Shown: positions 56,668 to 64,000 of the stretch, one piece after another
How the letters are laid out: the number at the start of each line of letters is the position of its first letter
Position numbering within the stretch: the stretch's first letter is position 1
DNA from: UBA4615 sp046046245
GTDB lineage: Bacteria; Pseudomonadota; Gammaproteobacteria; Burkholderiales; Burkholderiaceae_E
Length of the DNA stretch: 64,000 nucleotides
Assembly (NCBI GenBank): GCA_046046245.1
Contig: JBJOKE010000003.1
Location: 248,001-312,000 of the forward strand
Direction: 5' to 3'
Notes under the pieces: generated by a model
What the model was told of the DNA's origin: nothing
Databases searched by the model: none
The model's input: only the letters and a program-made list of their open reading frames with translations
Program-made: the position numbers and the translations under genes

Positions 56668-58195
56668 GCACCGCGTCGTCGTCGTCGGCGCGGGCATGGC
56701 CGGGCTGTCGGCCGCCGTCGACCTCGCCTCGCGCGGCATCGAGGTCGTGGTGCTCGAGCGCGCGGCGACGGTGGGCGGCAAGCTGCGACAGGTCGAGGTC
56801 GGCGGTGCCGGCATCGACAGCGGGCCCACCGTGTTCACGATGCGCTGGGTGTTCGACGCGCTGCTCGCCGACGCGGGCACCTCGGTCGAGTCGGAGCTGA
56901 CCCTCGAGCCGCTCGGCGTGCTCGCGCGCCATGCGTGGGGCGCAGGCGGCCGGCTCGACCTGCACGCCGACGCGCGCCGCGCCACCGACGCGATCGCTGC
57001 CTTCGCCGGGCCGGCCGAGGCGCGCCGCTTCGAGGCCTTCCGCGCCGAGGCGAAGCGCGTCTACGCGGCGCTCGAAGGCCCGTACATCCGCTCGCCGCGG
57101 CCCGGGTTCCTGAAGATCACCCGCGAGCTCGGCGTGGGCGGCCTGCGCACGCTCGCCGGCCTGGGCGCGATGCAGGACCTGTGGCGCTCGCTCGGCCGAC
57201 ACTTCCACGACGTCCGGCTGCGGCAGCTGTTCGGCCGCTACGCGACCTACTGCGGCGCGTCGCCGTTCCGCGCGCCCGCCACGCTCGTGCTGGTCGCGCA
57301 GGTGGAGATGGACGGCGTCTGGTCGGTGAGCGGCGGGATGGCCGAGCTCGCGCGCACGCTCGCGCGCGTCGCGCGCCGGCGCGGCGCGACGATCCGCTGC
57401 AACGCGCCGGTCGAGCGCATCGTCGTCGAGCGCGGCCGCGCGACCGGTGTCGAGCTCGCCGGCGGCGAGCGCATCGAGGCCGACGCGGTGATCTTCAACG
57501 GCGACGTCGGCGCGCTCGAGCGCGGCCTGCTCGGCGCAGCCGCGCGCGGCGCGGCGAGCGCGCCCGCGCCCGCCGACCGATCGCTGTCGGCGCTCACCTG
57601 GTCGATGCACGCGCCGACCGACGGCTTCCCCCTCACCCGCCACAACGTGTTCTTCGACGACGACTACGCGTCGGAGTTCGACGACGTGTTCGGCCACGGC
57701 CGGCTGCCCTCGAAGCCGACCGTCTACGTCTGCGCGCAGGACCGCGGCGACGACACCGCGGTGTCGGGCCCCGAGCGGCTGCTGTGCCTCGTGAACGCAC
57801 CCGCGACCGGCGACGCGCGGACGTTCGATTCTCCGGAGATCGAAGCGTGCGAACGACGCGCCCTCTCGCTGCTGGCCCGCTGCGGCCTGCGGATCGACCG
57901 TCGCCCCGGCGACGCGGTGACGACCTCGCCCCAGGACTTCGAGCGGCTGTTCCCGGCGACGGGCGGCGCGCTCTACGGCCGGGCCTCCCATGGCTGGCTG
58001 GCCCAGTTCCGCCGCTCGTCCTCGCGCAGCAGGCTGCCGGGCCTGTGGCTGGCGGGCGGGAGCGTGCACCCGGGGCCGGGCGTGCCGATGGCGGCGCTGT
58101 CGGGCCGACTGGCGGCCGCGGCCCTGACGGCTCGCCTCGCTTCGACCAGCCGGTCGTACCCGGCGGCTACCTCTGGTGGTACGTCGACGCCCTGA
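56660..58195 (+). CDS. crtD: Carotenoid 3,4-desaturase (methoxyneurosporene dehydrogenase)
   Basis: A 511-residue FAD-dependent desaturase of the CrtI/CrtD family. The dinucleotide motif is VVVVGAGMAGLSAAVDLASR; GIDSGPTVFTMRWVFDALLA and LRQLFGRYATYCGASPFRAP are the CrtD-type blocks; WLAGGSVHPGPGVPMAALSG is the C-terminal FAD motif. Start assigned to TTG at 56660, just within the end of crtA; GTG at 56636 is an alternative. Its 3' end overlaps the assigned crtC start region. Confidence 0.93.
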   Translation: MPEHRVVVVGAGMAGLSAAVDLASRGIEVVVLERAATVGGKLRQVEVGGAGIDSGPTVFTMRWVFDALLADAGTSVESELTLEPLGVLARHAWGAGGRLDLHADARRATDAIAAFAGPAEARRFEAFRAEAKRVYAALEGPYIRSPRPGFLKITRELGVGGLRTLAGLGAMQDLWRSLGRHFHDVRLRQLFGRYATYCGASPFRAPATLVLVAQVEMDGVWSVSGGMAELARTLARVARRRGATIRCNAPVERIVVERGRATGVELAGGERIEADAVIFNGDVGALERGLLGAAARGAASAPAPADRSLSALTWSMHAPTDGFPLTRHNVFFDDDYASEFDDVFGHGRLPSKPTVYVCAQDRGDDTAVSGPERLLCLVNAPATGDARTFDSPEIEACERRALSLLARCGLRIDRRPGDAVTTSPQDFERLFPATGGALYGRASHGWLAQFRRSSSRSRLPGLWLAGGSVHPGPGVPMAALSGRLAAAALTARLASTSRSYPAATSGGTSTP

Positions 58196-59061
58196 GCGAC
58201 GACGGCCGCTACGGCCTGACGATCATCGCCTTCGTCGGCAGCGTGTTCTCGCCGTACTACGCGTGGAAGCACGCACGCGGCCGCGCCGACCCCGACGACC
58301 ACTGCTGCCTGAACGTCTGCCTCTACGGCCCCGGCGCGCGCCGCTGGACGATGACCGAGCGCGGCCGCTCGCGCAGCTCGCGCGACGCGCGCACCTTCGC
58401 GATCGGGCCATCGCGCGTGCACTGGGACGGCACGCGACTGTCGATCGACATCGACGAGCGCGCGGTGCCGTTCGGCCAGCGCGTGCGCGGCCGCGTGACG
58501 GTGACGCCCGACGCGCTGTGCACCTGGACCACGACGCTCGACGACGCGGGCCGCCACCGCTGGGGCCCGATCGCGCCGTCCTCGCGCGTCGAGGTCCGGA
58601 TGGAGGACCCGTCGCTGTCGTGGTCGGGTCCGGCCTACCTCGACTCGAACGAGGGCGACGAGCCGGTCGACCGGCCCTTCGTCGAATGGGACTGGTCGCG
58701 CGCGTCGATGAAGGACGGCTCGGTCGCGGTGGTCTACGACGTGCGGCAGAAGGCCGGGGCCGACCGCGTGATCGCGGTGCGCTTCCGTCCTGACCGCCGC
58801 GTGGAGACCTTCGAGCCGCCGCCGCGCCAGCCGCTGCCGCGTACCGCGTGGCGGATCGGCCGGACGATGCGCACCGACCCCGAGGTGCCCGCGCGCGTGG
58901 TCGAGACGCTCGAGGACACGCCGTTCTACGTGCGCTCGGTGCTGGAGAGCGGGCTGCTCGGCGAGCGGGTGACCTCGATGCACGAGACGCTCAACGTGCC
59001 GAGGTTCGCGTCGACGACGGTGCGGCTGATGCTGCCCTGGCGGATGCCGCGGACGGCGTAA
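58045..59061 (+). CDS. crtC: Carotenoid 1,2-hydratase
   Basis: The enzyme adds water to the terminal double bond of neurosporene/lycopene derivatives. FDQPVVPGGYLWWYVDALSD, AFVGSVFSPYYAWKHARGRA and AYLDSNEGDEPVDRPFVEWD are characteristic. No ATG, GTG or TTG lies near the conserved start at 58141; the nearest in frame upstream is GTG at 58045, which gives 338 residues and a 151-nt overlap with crtD. A non-standard start or a sequencing/evolutionary change near 58100 is possible. Order crtA-crtD-crtC places the terminal carotenoid modifications together. Confidence 0.9.
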   Translation: MAGGRERAPGAGRADGGAVGPTGGRGPDGSPRFDQPVVPGGYLWWYVDALSDDGRYGLTIIAFVGSVFSPYYAWKHARGRADPDDHCCLNVCLYGPGARRWTMTERGRSRSSRDARTFAIGPSRVHWDGTRLSIDIDERAVPFGQRVRGRVTVTPDALCTWTTTLDDAGRHRWGPIAPSSRVEVRMEDPSLSWSGPAYLDSNEGDEPVDRPFVEWDWSRASMKDGSVAVVYDVRQKAGADRVIAVRFRPDRRVETFEPPPRQPLPRTAWRIGRTMRTDPEVPARVVETLEDTPFYVRSVLESGLLGERVTSMHETLNVPRFASTTVRLMLPWRMPRTA

Positions 59062-59100
59062 GGCTCGTCGCACTCGGCGACAGGCGCCCGGGCCGCGGCG

Positions 59101-59274
59101 TCAGCGCGTCCTCTCGTCGTCCGGGCCATCGCCTCCGGCCTTCTCCTCGACCTCGCGCCGCCGCTTCTCCTGCTGCGTGCGCTCCATGTCGCGCCGGAGC
59201 GTGACCGACTGCCAGATCCAGAACCCGAGCACCGAGACCACCACCAGCCCGAGCTCCCAGACGATCGGCGACAC
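59101..59274 (-). CDS. 57-residue single-helix membrane protein downstream of crtI
   Basis: A GTG at 59274, 15 nt after the crtI stop, opens 57 codons. The product starts SPIVWELGLVVVSVLGFWIW, one transmembrane helix, followed by a highly charged cytoplasmic tail (RRDMERTQQEKRRREVEEKA, then GGDGPDDERTR). This helix-plus-charged coiled tail layout and its position make it a credible coding gene cotranscribed with crtI. I recognise no family. It may act as a small membrane adaptor, but function is unknown. The ribosome binding site is weak (GGGGCGCGGC). Confidence 0.6.
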   Translation of the reverse strand: MSPIVWELGLVVVSVLGFWIWQSVTLRRDMERTQQEKRRREVEEKAGGDGPDDERTR

Positions 59275-59289
59275 GCGCCGCGCCCCGGG

Positions 59290-60849
59290 TCAGCGCACGA
59301 AGGCCGACACGTCGGGCAGCACCTTCTCCAGCGCCTTCGCCGACGACAGCACGCCTGGGATGCCCGCGCCCGGGTGGTTGCCCGCCCCGACCATGAACAG
59401 GCCCTCGACGTCCTCGCTGCGGTTGTGCGGCCGGAACCACGCGCTCTGCGTGAGCCGCGGCTCGAAGCCGAAGGCCGCGCCCTTGAACGACAGCAGCCGG
59501 TCGTGGAAATCCTGCGGCGTGGTGTAGAACGAGGTGACGATCTCGTCGCGCAGCCCCGGCAGCACCGTCGCCTCGAGCGCCTGCGCGATCGCGTCGCGGT
59601 AGGCGTCGCCGCGCGCCGCCCAGTCGGTGCCCGAGTCGAGGTGCGGCACCGGCGACAGCACGTAGAACGCGTCGTGCCCCGCGGGAGCGACCGACGGGTC
59701 GGTGGCCGAGGGCCGGTGCAGGTAGAGGCTGAAGTCCTCGGCCAGCACCTTGCGCGAGAAGATGTCCGACAGCAGCGCCTTGTATCGCGGCCCGAGCACG
59801 AGCATGTGGTGCGGCACGTCCTCCCAGCGGCGCTTCGTGCCGAAGTACCAGACGAACAGGCTCATCGAGTAGTGGCTGCGCTCGATCTTCGCGTTCGTCC
59901 AGGTGCGGCGGTGCTCGGGGGCGACCAGGTTCCGGTAGGTCCACGCGGCGTCGGCGTTCGACACGACGATGTCGGCGTCGAGCCGCTCGCCGCCCTCGAG
60001 CACCACGCCGCGCGCGCGGCCGGCCTCGACGACGATGCGCTCGACGGTCGCGTGGTAGCGGATCGTGGAGCCCTGCCCCTCGATCAGCTTCACCAGCCCG
60101 CGCGCCAGGGCGCCGGTGCCCCCCATCGCCCAGTGCACGCCGTGCAGGCGCTCGAGCGGCTGGATCAGGCTGTAGGCGCAGGTGACCGAGAACGGGTTGC
60201 CGCCGATCAGCAGCGGATGGAAGCTGAAGACGATCTGCAGCCGCGGATCCCGGATGTACTTCGACGCGACCGCGTGGATCGACCGCCACGCGCGCATCCT
60301 CACCATCGACGGGACCGCGCGCAGCAGGTCGCCGACCGACTCGAAGGGCATCGCGGCCATCCCCTCGAAGCCCAGCTCGTAGCAGCGCTGCGCGACTTCC
60401 ATGAAGCGCTCGTAGCCGTCGACGTCGCCGGGCGAGAGCCGCGCCACCTCGGCGCGCATCTTCGCCGGATCGCCGCTGTAGTCGAACCAGCTGCCGTCGG
60501 CGAAGCGGACTCGGTAGAAGGGGTCGAGCGCGCGCAGCTCGACGTCGTCCTCGCGGCGCTTCCCGCACAGCGCCCAGAGCTCGTCGAACAGGAACGGCGC
60601 GGTGACGATCGTCGGGCCGGCGTCGAAGGTGAAGCCGTCGCGGAAGTGCGTGTAGCCGCGGCCGCCCGGCCCGTCGAGCCGCTCGAGCACCGTCACCCGC
60701 CAGCCGCGGGCACCCAGCCTCACGGCCGCCGCCAGCCCGCCGAAACCGCTGCCGATGACGATCGCGTGCGGCGCGCCGCCGGTGCGGGCGGGCCCGGCCG
60801 CCGCCGCGGTCGAGGGGTCGAAGGACAGGTAGGGCTTGACCGGCTTCAT
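59290..60849 (-). CDS. crtI: Phytoene desaturase
   Basis: A 519-residue FAD-dependent desaturase converting phytoene to neurosporene or lycopene. HAIVIGSGFGGLAAAVRLGA is the FAD motif; FTFDAGPTIVTAPFLFDELW, FSFHPLLIGGNPFSVTCAYS and FMVGAGNHPGAGIPGVLSSA are typical of bacterial CrtI. The product spectrum (three or four steps) cannot be told from sequence. It is divergent from bchG across a gap with a PpsR-like palindrome. Confidence 0.95.
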   Translation of the reverse strand: MKPVKPYLSFDPSTAAAAGPARTGGAPHAIVIGSGFGGLAAAVRLGARGWRVTVLERLDGPGGRGYTHFRDGFTFDAGPTIVTAPFLFDELWALCGKRREDDVELRALDPFYRVRFADGSWFDYSGDPAKMRAEVARLSPGDVDGYERFMEVAQRCYELGFEGMAAMPFESVGDLLRAVPSMVRMRAWRSIHAVASKYIRDPRLQIVFSFHPLLIGGNPFSVTCAYSLIQPLERLHGVHWAMGGTGALARGLVKLIEGQGSTIRYHATVERIVVEAGRARGVVLEGGERLDADIVVSNADAAWTYRNLVAPEHRRTWTNAKIERSHYSMSLFVWYFGTKRRWEDVPHHMLVLGPRYKALLSDIFSRKVLAEDFSLYLHRPSATDPSVAPAGHDAFYVLSPVPHLDSGTDWAARGDAYRDAIAQALEATVLPGLRDEIVTSFYTTPQDFHDRLLSFKGAAFGFEPRLTQSAWFRPHNRSEDVEGLFMVGAGNHPGAGIPGVLSSAKALEKVLPDVSAFVR

Positions 60850-60877
60850 CGCGGGACTCCGGGAGTCGGAGGGTCAG

Positions 60878-60918
60878 TGTAAGGCATGGTTGACGCTTTG
60901 TGGTGTCAGGCGCATTCT
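60878..60918. promoter_or_regulatory. PpsR palindrome and bchG promoter in the crtI-bchG gap
   Basis: TGTAAGGCATGGTTGACG (60878-60895) fits TGT-N12-ACA with one mismatch. On the plus strand TTGACG (60890-60895), 17 nt and CATTCT (60913-60918) give a promoter for bchG, with the start codon at 60925 very close to the transcription start. The same palindrome lies 29 nt from the crtI start, so it may serve both directions. Confidence 0.65.
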
Positions 60919-60924
60919 CCCCGC

Positions 60925-61842
60925 ATGTCCACGCCGATGCCCCGCCCGCTGACGCCGCCGCTCGCGCGACCGTCGCTCGCGACCGTCGCCGAGCTGCTCA
61001 AGCCCATCACCTGGTTCCCGCCGATGTGGGCGTTCGCCTGCGGCGTGGTCGCCTCGGGCGTGCCGCTCGGGCAGGTCTGGCCGCTGCTCGTCGTGGGGGT
61101 GCTGCTCGCGGGACCGCTGGTGTGCGCGACCTCGCAGGCGGTGAACGACTGGTTCGACCGGCACGTCGACGCGATCAACGAGCCCGACCGGCCGATCCCC
61201 TCGGGCCGGATGCCGGGCCGCTGGGGGCTGGGCATCGCGATCGCCTGGACGGTGCTGTCCCTCGCCGTGGCCACGCTGCTCGGGCCCTGGGGCTTCGGCG
61301 CCGCGGTCCTGGGGCTGGTGCTCGCGTGGATGTACAGCGCGCCGCCGTTCCGGCTGAAGGCCAACGGCTGGTGGGGCAACCTCGCCTGCGGCCTGAGCTA
61401 CGAGTCGCTCGCCTGGGCCACGGGCGCGGCGGTGATGGCGGCCGGTGCGATGCCCGATCCGCGCTCGCTGACGCTCGCGCTGCTCTACGGGCTGGGCGCG
61501 CACGGGATCATGACCCTCAACGACTTCAAGGCGATCGAGGGCGACAAGCGGATGGGCGTGCGCTCGCTGCCCGTGCAGCTCGGCGCCGACGGCGCCGCGC
61601 GCTTCGCCTGCTGGGCGATGGCGGTGCCGCAGCTGGTGGTGATCGCGCTGCTGGTCGCCTGGGACCGCGGGCTGCACGCGGCCGCGGTCGCGGTGCTGCT
61701 GGTCGCGCAGTCGATCCTGATGCGCTGGTTCGTCGCGAAACCCATCGAGCGCGCGCTCCACTACAGCGGCTTCGGCGTGCCGATCTACGTGGCCGGGATG
61801 ATGATCGCGGCCTTCGCGCTGCGGACCGCGGGAGGCGCCTGA
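60925..61842 (+). CDS. bchG: Bacteriochlorophyll synthase (bacteriochlorophyllide esterifying enzyme)
   Basis: A 305-residue UbiA-family prenyltransferase with eight or nine helices. QAVNDWFDRHVDAINEPDRP is the first Asp-rich motif and NDFKAIEGDKRMGVRSLPVQ the second. It attaches the geranylgeranyl/phytyl tail. ATG at 60925 is preferred over 60886, which would start inside the PpsR site. The PucC-family gene follows 1 nt later. Confidence 0.95.
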   Translation: MSTPMPRPLTPPLARPSLATVAELLKPITWFPPMWAFACGVVASGVPLGQVWPLLVVGVLLAGPLVCATSQAVNDWFDRHVDAINEPDRPIPSGRMPGRWGLGIAIAWTVLSLAVATLLGPWGFGAAVLGLVLAWMYSAPPFRLKANGWWGNLACGLSYESLAWATGAAVMAAGAMPDPRSLTLALLYGLGAHGIMTLNDFKAIEGDKRMGVRSLPVQLGADGAARFACWAMAVPQLVVIALLVAWDRGLHAAAVAVLLVAQSILMRWFVAKPIERALHYSGFGVPIYVAGMMIAAFALRTAGGA

Positions 61843-61843
61843 G

Positions 61844-63217
61844 ATGAGCGCGAAGACCTTCGGCTGGGCCGGCATCGTGCGGCTCGGCCTCGTGCAGATG
61901 TCGCTCGGTGCGATCGTCGTGCTGACCACCTCGACGCTGAACCGGGTGATGGTGGTCGAGCTCGCGCTGCCCGCGCTGCTGCCGGGGCTGCTGGTCGGCG
62001 TCCACTATGCGATGCAGGGGCTGCGGCCGCGGATGGGCTTCGGCTCGGACGTCGGCGGCCGGCGCACGCCGTGGATCCTGGGCGGCATGGCGACGCTCGC
62101 GGCCGGCGGCGTCGGCGCCGCGGGCGCGACCGCGCTGATGGGCACGCACCCCACCGCCGGCATCGTCGCCGCGGTGCTCGCGTTCATGACGATCGGCCTC
62201 GGGGTGTCGGCCTGCGGCACGTCGCTGCTGGTGCTGCTCGCCAAGCGCGTCGCGCCCGAGCGGCGCGCGGCCGCCGCGACCACCGTCTGGCTGATGATGA
62301 TCATGGGCTTCGCGATCACCGCGGGCATCGCGGGCAAGCTGCTCGACCCGTATTCGCCCGAGCGGCTGATCGCGGTCACCGCGGGCGTCGCCGCGATCGC
62401 GATGTCGGTCACGCTGCTCGCGCTCGCCGGCCTCGAGGGTCGTGCGGCACCGGCCGCGCGCGGCGAGGACGAGCCCGTCAGGCCGCGTTTCGCCGAGGCG
62501 CTCGCGCAGGTCTGGGCCGAGCCCGCCGCCCGCCGCTTCACCGTCTTCGTCTTCGTGTCGATGCTCGCCTACAGCGCGCAGGACCTGATCCTCGAGCCGT
62601 TCGCCGGTGCGGTGTTCGGCTTCACGCCGGGCGAATCGACGAAGCTCTCCGGCGTGCAGCACGGCGGCGCCTTCGCCGGGATGCTGCTCGCCGCGTTCGC
62701 CGGCAGCCGCTTCGCGGGCCGGCAGCTCGGCACGCTTCGCGGCTGGACGATCGGCGGCTGCCTCGCGTCGGCGGCGGTGCTCGCCGTGCTCGCCGCGGTC
62801 GGCGTCGCCGAGGGCGCGGGGCGCTGGATCGTCGAGCCCACGGTGTTCGCGCTCGGTGTCTCGAACGGCGCGTTCGCGATCGCCGCGATCGCCTCGATGA
62901 TGCGGCTCGCCGGCGAGGGTCGCGGCTCGCGCGAGGGCGTGCGGATGGGCCTGTGGGGCGCCGCGCAGGCGATCGCCTTCGGCATCGGCGGCCTGGCCGG
63001 CGCGGCCGCGAGCGACCTCGCGAGGTGGCTGCTCGACGGTGCCGTCGGGCCCGCCTACGCGTCGGTGTTCGCCGCCGAGGCGCTGCTCTTCGTCGTGTCG
63101 GCCTTCATGGCCGCACGGATCGGCCGCTCGGGGGCCGGCGAGTTCAGGATCGACACGGCCGAGTCGCCGCGCAGCGGCGCGACGCTCGGCGACTACCGCC
63201 CCGCGGGCGCGGAATGA
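61844..63217 (+). CDS. PucC/BCD-family membrane protein next to bchG-bchP (Bch2-like)
   Basis: The 457-residue, 12-helix protein shares MSLGAIVVLTTSTLNRVMVV, MQGLRPRMGFGSDVGGRRTP and AQDLILEPFAGAVFGFTPGE with LhaA. Genes of this family lie between bchG and bchP in many PGCs (orf428/bch2) and are thought to move or deliver pigment. It overlaps the bchP start by 4 nt. Confidence 0.92.
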   Translation: MSAKTFGWAGIVRLGLVQMSLGAIVVLTTSTLNRVMVVELALPALLPGLLVGVHYAMQGLRPRMGFGSDVGGRRTPWILGGMATLAAGGVGAAGATALMGTHPTAGIVAAVLAFMTIGLGVSACGTSLLVLLAKRVAPERRAAAATTVWLMMIMGFAITAGIAGKLLDPYSPERLIAVTAGVAAIAMSVTLLALAGLEGRAAPAARGEDEPVRPRFAEALAQVWAEPAARRFTVFVFVSMLAYSAQDLILEPFAGAVFGFTPGESTKLSGVQHGGAFAGMLLAAFAGSRFAGRQLGTLRGWTIGGCLASAAVLAVLAAVGVAEGAGRWIVEPTVFALGVSNGAFAIAAIASMMRLAGEGRGSREGVRMGLWGAAQAIAFGIGGLAGAAASDLARWLLDGAVGPAYASVFAAEALLFVVSAFMAARIGRSGAGEFRIDTAESPRSGATLGDYRPAGAE

Positions 63218-64000
63218 GGATGGACACGATGGAACCGATCGAGACCTTCGACGTGGTGGTGGTGGGCGGCGGGCCGTCCGGGTCCACCGCCGCGCAGACG
63301 CTGGCCGAGAAGGGCCACTCGGTGCTGCTGCTCGACCGCGCGGGGCGCGTGAAGCCCTGCGGCGGCGCGATCCCGCCGCGGCTCATCAAGGACTACGCGA
63401 TCCCCGACGCGCAGCTGGTCGCCCGCGCGACCTGCGCGCGGATGGTGGCGCCCTCCGGCAAGAAGGTCGACATCCCGATCGAGGGGGGCTTCGTCGGCAT
63501 GGTGGACCGCGATCGCTTCGACGAGTTCCTGCGCGAGCGCGCCGCGACGGCCGGCGCGGTGCGCCGCACCGGCGTGTTCGAGCGGATCGAGCGCGACGCC
63601 GACGGCACCGCGGTGATCCACTACCGCGCGCGCGAATCGCAGCGCTCGGGCGAGGGCACGCCGGCGCGGGTGCGCGCCCGGATGGTGGTCGGCGCCGACG
63701 GCGCGAACTCCGCGGTCGCGCGGCAGACGGTCCGCGACCACGACCGCGGGGTGTTCGTGTTCGCCTACCACGAGATCGTCGCGCGGCCCCAGGTCGAGCC
63801 CCGGGACTACGACCCCGGCCGCTGCGACGTCTGGTACCAGGGCAAGCTCTCGCCCGACTTCTACGGCTGGGTCTTCCCGCACGGCGACACGCTGTCGATC
63901 GGCACCGGCAGCGCCGACAAGGGCTTCTCGCTGCGCGCGGCCACCGGCGAGCTGCGCGAGGCCGTGGGCCTGCAGGACGCGCCGACGCTGCGCCGCGAGG
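63214..64000 (+). CDS. bchP: Geranylgeranyl (bacterio)chlorophyll reductase, 3' end outside window
   Basis: The visible 262 residues show an FAD-binding N-terminus (FDVVVVGGGPSGSTAAQTLA), RAGRVKPCGGAIPPRLIKDY, MVVGADGANSAVARQ and GYWVFPHG-type sequence (FYGWVFPHGDTLSIGTGSAD), as in BchP/ChlP. It reduces the geranylgeranyl tail to phytyl. Three in-frame ATGs occur (63214, 63220, 63229). I list the one forming an ATGA overlap with the previous gene, but GAGGA before 63229 makes that start equally possible. Confidence 0.94.
   Translation, partial: MRMDTMEPIETFDVVVVGGGPSGSTAAQTLAEKGHSVLLLDRAGRVKPCGGAIPPRLIKDYAIPDAQLVARATCARMVAPSGKKVDIPIEGGFVGMVDRDRFDEFLRERAATAGAVRRTGVFERIERDADGTAVIHYRARESQRSGEGTPARVRARMVVGADGANSAVARQTVRDHDRGVFVFAYHEIVARPQVEPRDYDPGRCDVWYQGKLSPDFYGWVFPHGDTLSIGTGSADKGFSLRAATGELREAVGLQDAPTLRRE

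Noticed and set aside
61844..63217. pucC of an LH2 (puc) operon
   Set aside because: The gene is PucC-family, but no pucBA antenna genes lie near it. Its position between bchG and bchP fits the bch2/orf428 group instead.

Overview
The window is a very GC-rich chromosomal segment from a purple (bacteriochlorophyll a) bacterium. It carries most of a photosynthesis gene cluster (PGC). I place it in the Betaproteobacteria, probably Burkholderiales. The grounds are the Rubrivivax-like gene order, an oxygen-dependent cyclase (acsF), a four-haem reaction-centre cytochrome (pufC), a Bug-type solute-binding protein, and an intergenic palindromic element between bchY and bchZ of a kind I recall from Comamonadaceae-like genomes. 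The species cannot be named from the sequence.

Layout. (1) 1-5659, minus: TetR regulator, NodT-type outer-membrane factor, membrane-fusion protein and RND pump (cut by the window edge), all joined by 4-nt stop/start overlaps. A stacked palindrome upstream is the probable TetR operator. (2) 5.77-9.63 kb: an XRE-type remnant, then an operon for epoxide hydrolase, Bug solute-binding protein and MDR oxidoreductase, with a divergent RidA gene. (3) 9.71-16.45 kb: a metabolic island with a cobalt-type nitrile hydratase / thiocyanate hydrolase encoded as three separate coupled subunits, a spermidine-type ABC transporter, a GntR/FCD regulator and a divergent HupE/UreJ-like membrane protein. A perfect 14-bp palindrome lies between the last two. 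(4) 16.5-17.9 kb: an aldehyde dehydrogenase. (5) 18.08-34.43 kb, plus: bchI-bchD-bchO, crtB, crtE-crtF, then bchC-X-Y-Z-pufB-(small membrane ORF)-pufA-L-M-C, ending in a strong terminator. (6) 34.6-38.9 kb: non-photosynthetic genes interrupting the cluster (SDR, GNAT, argO/argP-like pair, an isolated type I-E-like CRISPR repeat at a deletion scar, a nitroreductase fragment, a ParDE pair and a GFA protein). (7) 53.2-38.9 kb, minus: the superoperon bchF-N-B-H-L-M-lhaA-puhA-puhB-puhC-acsF-puhE. (8) 53.4-59.1 kb, plus: aerR/ppaA, ppsR, crtA, crtD, crtC. (9) 60.8-59.1 kb, minus: crtI and a tiny membrane protein. (10) 60.9 kb to the end, plus: bchG, a PucC-family gene and bchP (cut by the window edge).

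How it works together. The bch genes cover Mg insertion (BchH, D, I), methylation (BchM), aerobic ring-E closure (AcsF), protochlorophyllide reduction (BchL, N, B), chlorin reduction (BchX, Y, Z), 3-vinyl hydration and oxidation (BchF, C), and esterification and tail reduction (BchG, P). The crt genes build spheroidene/spirilloxanthin-type carotenoids from GGPP. The puf and puh genes encode the LH1-reaction centre core, its cytochrome and assembly factors. PpsR and its AerR/PpaA antagonist are encoded in the cluster. Six TGT-N12-AC(A/G) palindromes lie in front of bchI, crtB, crtE, bchC, bchF/aerR and crtI/bchG, so the whole cluster looks like one PpsR regulon.

Most promising for follow-up: the split cobalt hydratase locus with its (His-Asp)n tail, the PufQ-sized membrane protein between pufB and pufA, the 57-residue membrane protein after crtI, the 25-residue ORF in front of bchC, and the solo CRISPR-like repeat at a gene-fusion scar.
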